NCBI GenBank assembly: GCA_963703015.1
Contig: OY969779.1
Location: forward strand, 2,542,001-2,606,000
Source: Methanobacterium_B sp963703015
GTDB lineage: Archaea; Methanobacteriota; Methanobacteria; Methanobacteriales; Methanobacteriaceae
Direction: 5' to 3'
Length of the DNA stretch: 64,000 nucleotides
Positions 63,465-64,000 of the stretch are shown here, piece after piece. The notes under the pieces are model-generated. The model had not been told where the DNA came from. It was given only the letters and a program-made list of their open reading frames with translations, and searched no databases. Made by a program: the position numbers and the translations under genes. Positions within the stretch are counted from its first letter, which is position 1, and each line of letters starts with the position of its first letter.

Positions 63465-64000
63465 TTATTTAAATACCATTGTATTCTCTTTTATATCTTC
63501 TAAATTTGATTTTAAGAGTTTAATTACCATTTGGTATAATTTGTTGGCTACGTAGGACATGATTAGTACAAATATTGTCCCAGCTACAGTCAGAGCGATT
63601 CCGAATAAAACCCATATTACAGTAGTTACTCCTTTATATACTGGTAAGAAAACGAAGTTAGGTAAGAATATGTGTAGTAGTGGTGATAGCGTAATTAAAA
63701 TTCCAACAACTATCACAGCTGATCCAGCCAGTACTAAACTTATGATAACAACTGCCAGGAGCAATGAAGGTACGGCTATAAATATGTTAAAAAGACCAAG
63801 CCCTGCAACTGCTGCTAATGCTTCGATTATGCTGGTTGGAGAAGGTTTATCTTCGGCCTTTTGGACCATGTAATCTGCTTTAATTTGCTTAGCAACATTT
63901 TTTGGATCTCCCAATGCCTTTGAAATTTCTTCTTCTGTTCTACCCTTTTCCATTCCTATTCTGAAGTGTTCTTCATAATCTAAAAGTAAATCTTTTTTTT
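63465..64000 (-). CDS. DUF1700-like membrane protein, N-terminus cut by right edge
   Basis: The frame continues past the ATG at 63953 to the window edge and encodes LLLDYEEHFRIGMEKGRTEEEISKALGDPKNVAKQI, the typical cytoplasmic start of DUF1700 (HAAS-type) proteins, so the true start lies outside. Four hydrophobic helices follow. In this family the protein is usually paired with a small wHTH regulator, as here, and together they respond to envelope or ligand signals. Confidence 0.82.
   Translation of the reverse strand, partial: KKDLLLDYEEHFRIGMEKGRTEEEISKALGDPKNVAKQIKADYMVQKAEDKPSPTSIIEALAAVAGLGLFNIFIAVPSLLLAVVIISLVLAGSAVIVVGILITLSPLLHIFLPNFVFLPVYKGVTTVIWVLFGIALTVAGTIFVLIMSYVANKLYQMVIKLLKSNLEDIKENTMVFK

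Noticed and set aside
1..64000. Complete mobile elements, rRNA genes or a replication origin
   Set aside because: No transposase with terminal repeats, no rRNA-like sequence and no origin-type repeat cluster with a Cdc6/Orc1 gene were found; only the decayed element near nifS is supported.

Overview
The window reads as chromosomal DNA of a methanogenic archaeon of the order Methanobacteriales, most like the genus Methanobacterium. The evidence is a secreted pseudomurein-binding-repeat protein with a transglutaminase-like peptidase domain, heterodisulfide reductase genes (hdrCBA, plus a second hdrCB pair), methanogen-type families (DUF2124, DUF2178, NifX-like proteins), archaeal SHMT, GGTGA-type ribosome binding sites, TATA-box promoters and high A+T content. 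The genus is inference; no rRNA gene is present. Both edges cut genes: a PAP2 phosphatase on the left and a DUF1700-like gene on the right.

Layout: 0-8.7 kb holds cell-wall, membrane and small regulatory genes, a solitary substrate-binding-like protein and a divergent HisG homologue. 8.9-23.5 kb is a sulfur/redox block: hdrC-hdrB-hdrA, a ThiF/HesA E1-like enzyme, a GMC-type flavoprotein, tRNA-Cys plus cysS, an FMN-binding protein, metY, CBS-fused metX and a nifS cysteine desulfurase whose 3' end is duplicated around an integrase relic. 23.5-37 kb holds a PEP-synthase-like enzyme with its partner, a GT-C-like membrane protein, a TetR regulator with a three-repeat operator in front of a hydrolase, sensory proteins, and a PadR regulator with a TIM-barrel protein. 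37-44.5 kb has a split Hsp20 gene, a PRC-barrel protein, iscU, a candidate small RNA, a DJ-1/PfpI protein and a PAS histidine kinase with two receiver proteins. 44.6-47.2 kb is a CadC-like repressor and a metal P-type ATPase with 16 perfect HNHE repeats. 47.5-64 kb holds an Fpg-like glycosylase, an APC permease, glyA, a CDF-NifX fusion cluster, the second hdrCB, an MFS exporter, a double-cluster ferredoxin protein, a 1.2-kb gene-free stretch, a MacB-type ABC exporter and regulatory genes at the edge.

The observation that best joins the window is a palindrome of the form ATAAC-N4-GTTAT placed beside TATA boxes. The AACAATTGTT version occurs at seven places upstream of the substrate-binding-like gene, the GMC flavoprotein (two sites), tRNA-Cys/cysS, the FMN-binding protein, metY and the ferredoxin protein. 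A sister version, ATAACTATAGTTAT, sits inside an identical 22-bp promoter block of both nifS and iscU, 17 kb apart. The known target functions are cysteine charging, homocysteine synthesis and Fe-S cluster assembly, which suggests an undescribed sulfur/cysteine regulon. Its regulator is not identifiable here. Other strong oddities are an HdrA whose fused MvhD domain has lost every cluster cysteine, a tRNA-Cys with C at the discriminator position, and an integration-type duplication of the nifS end.
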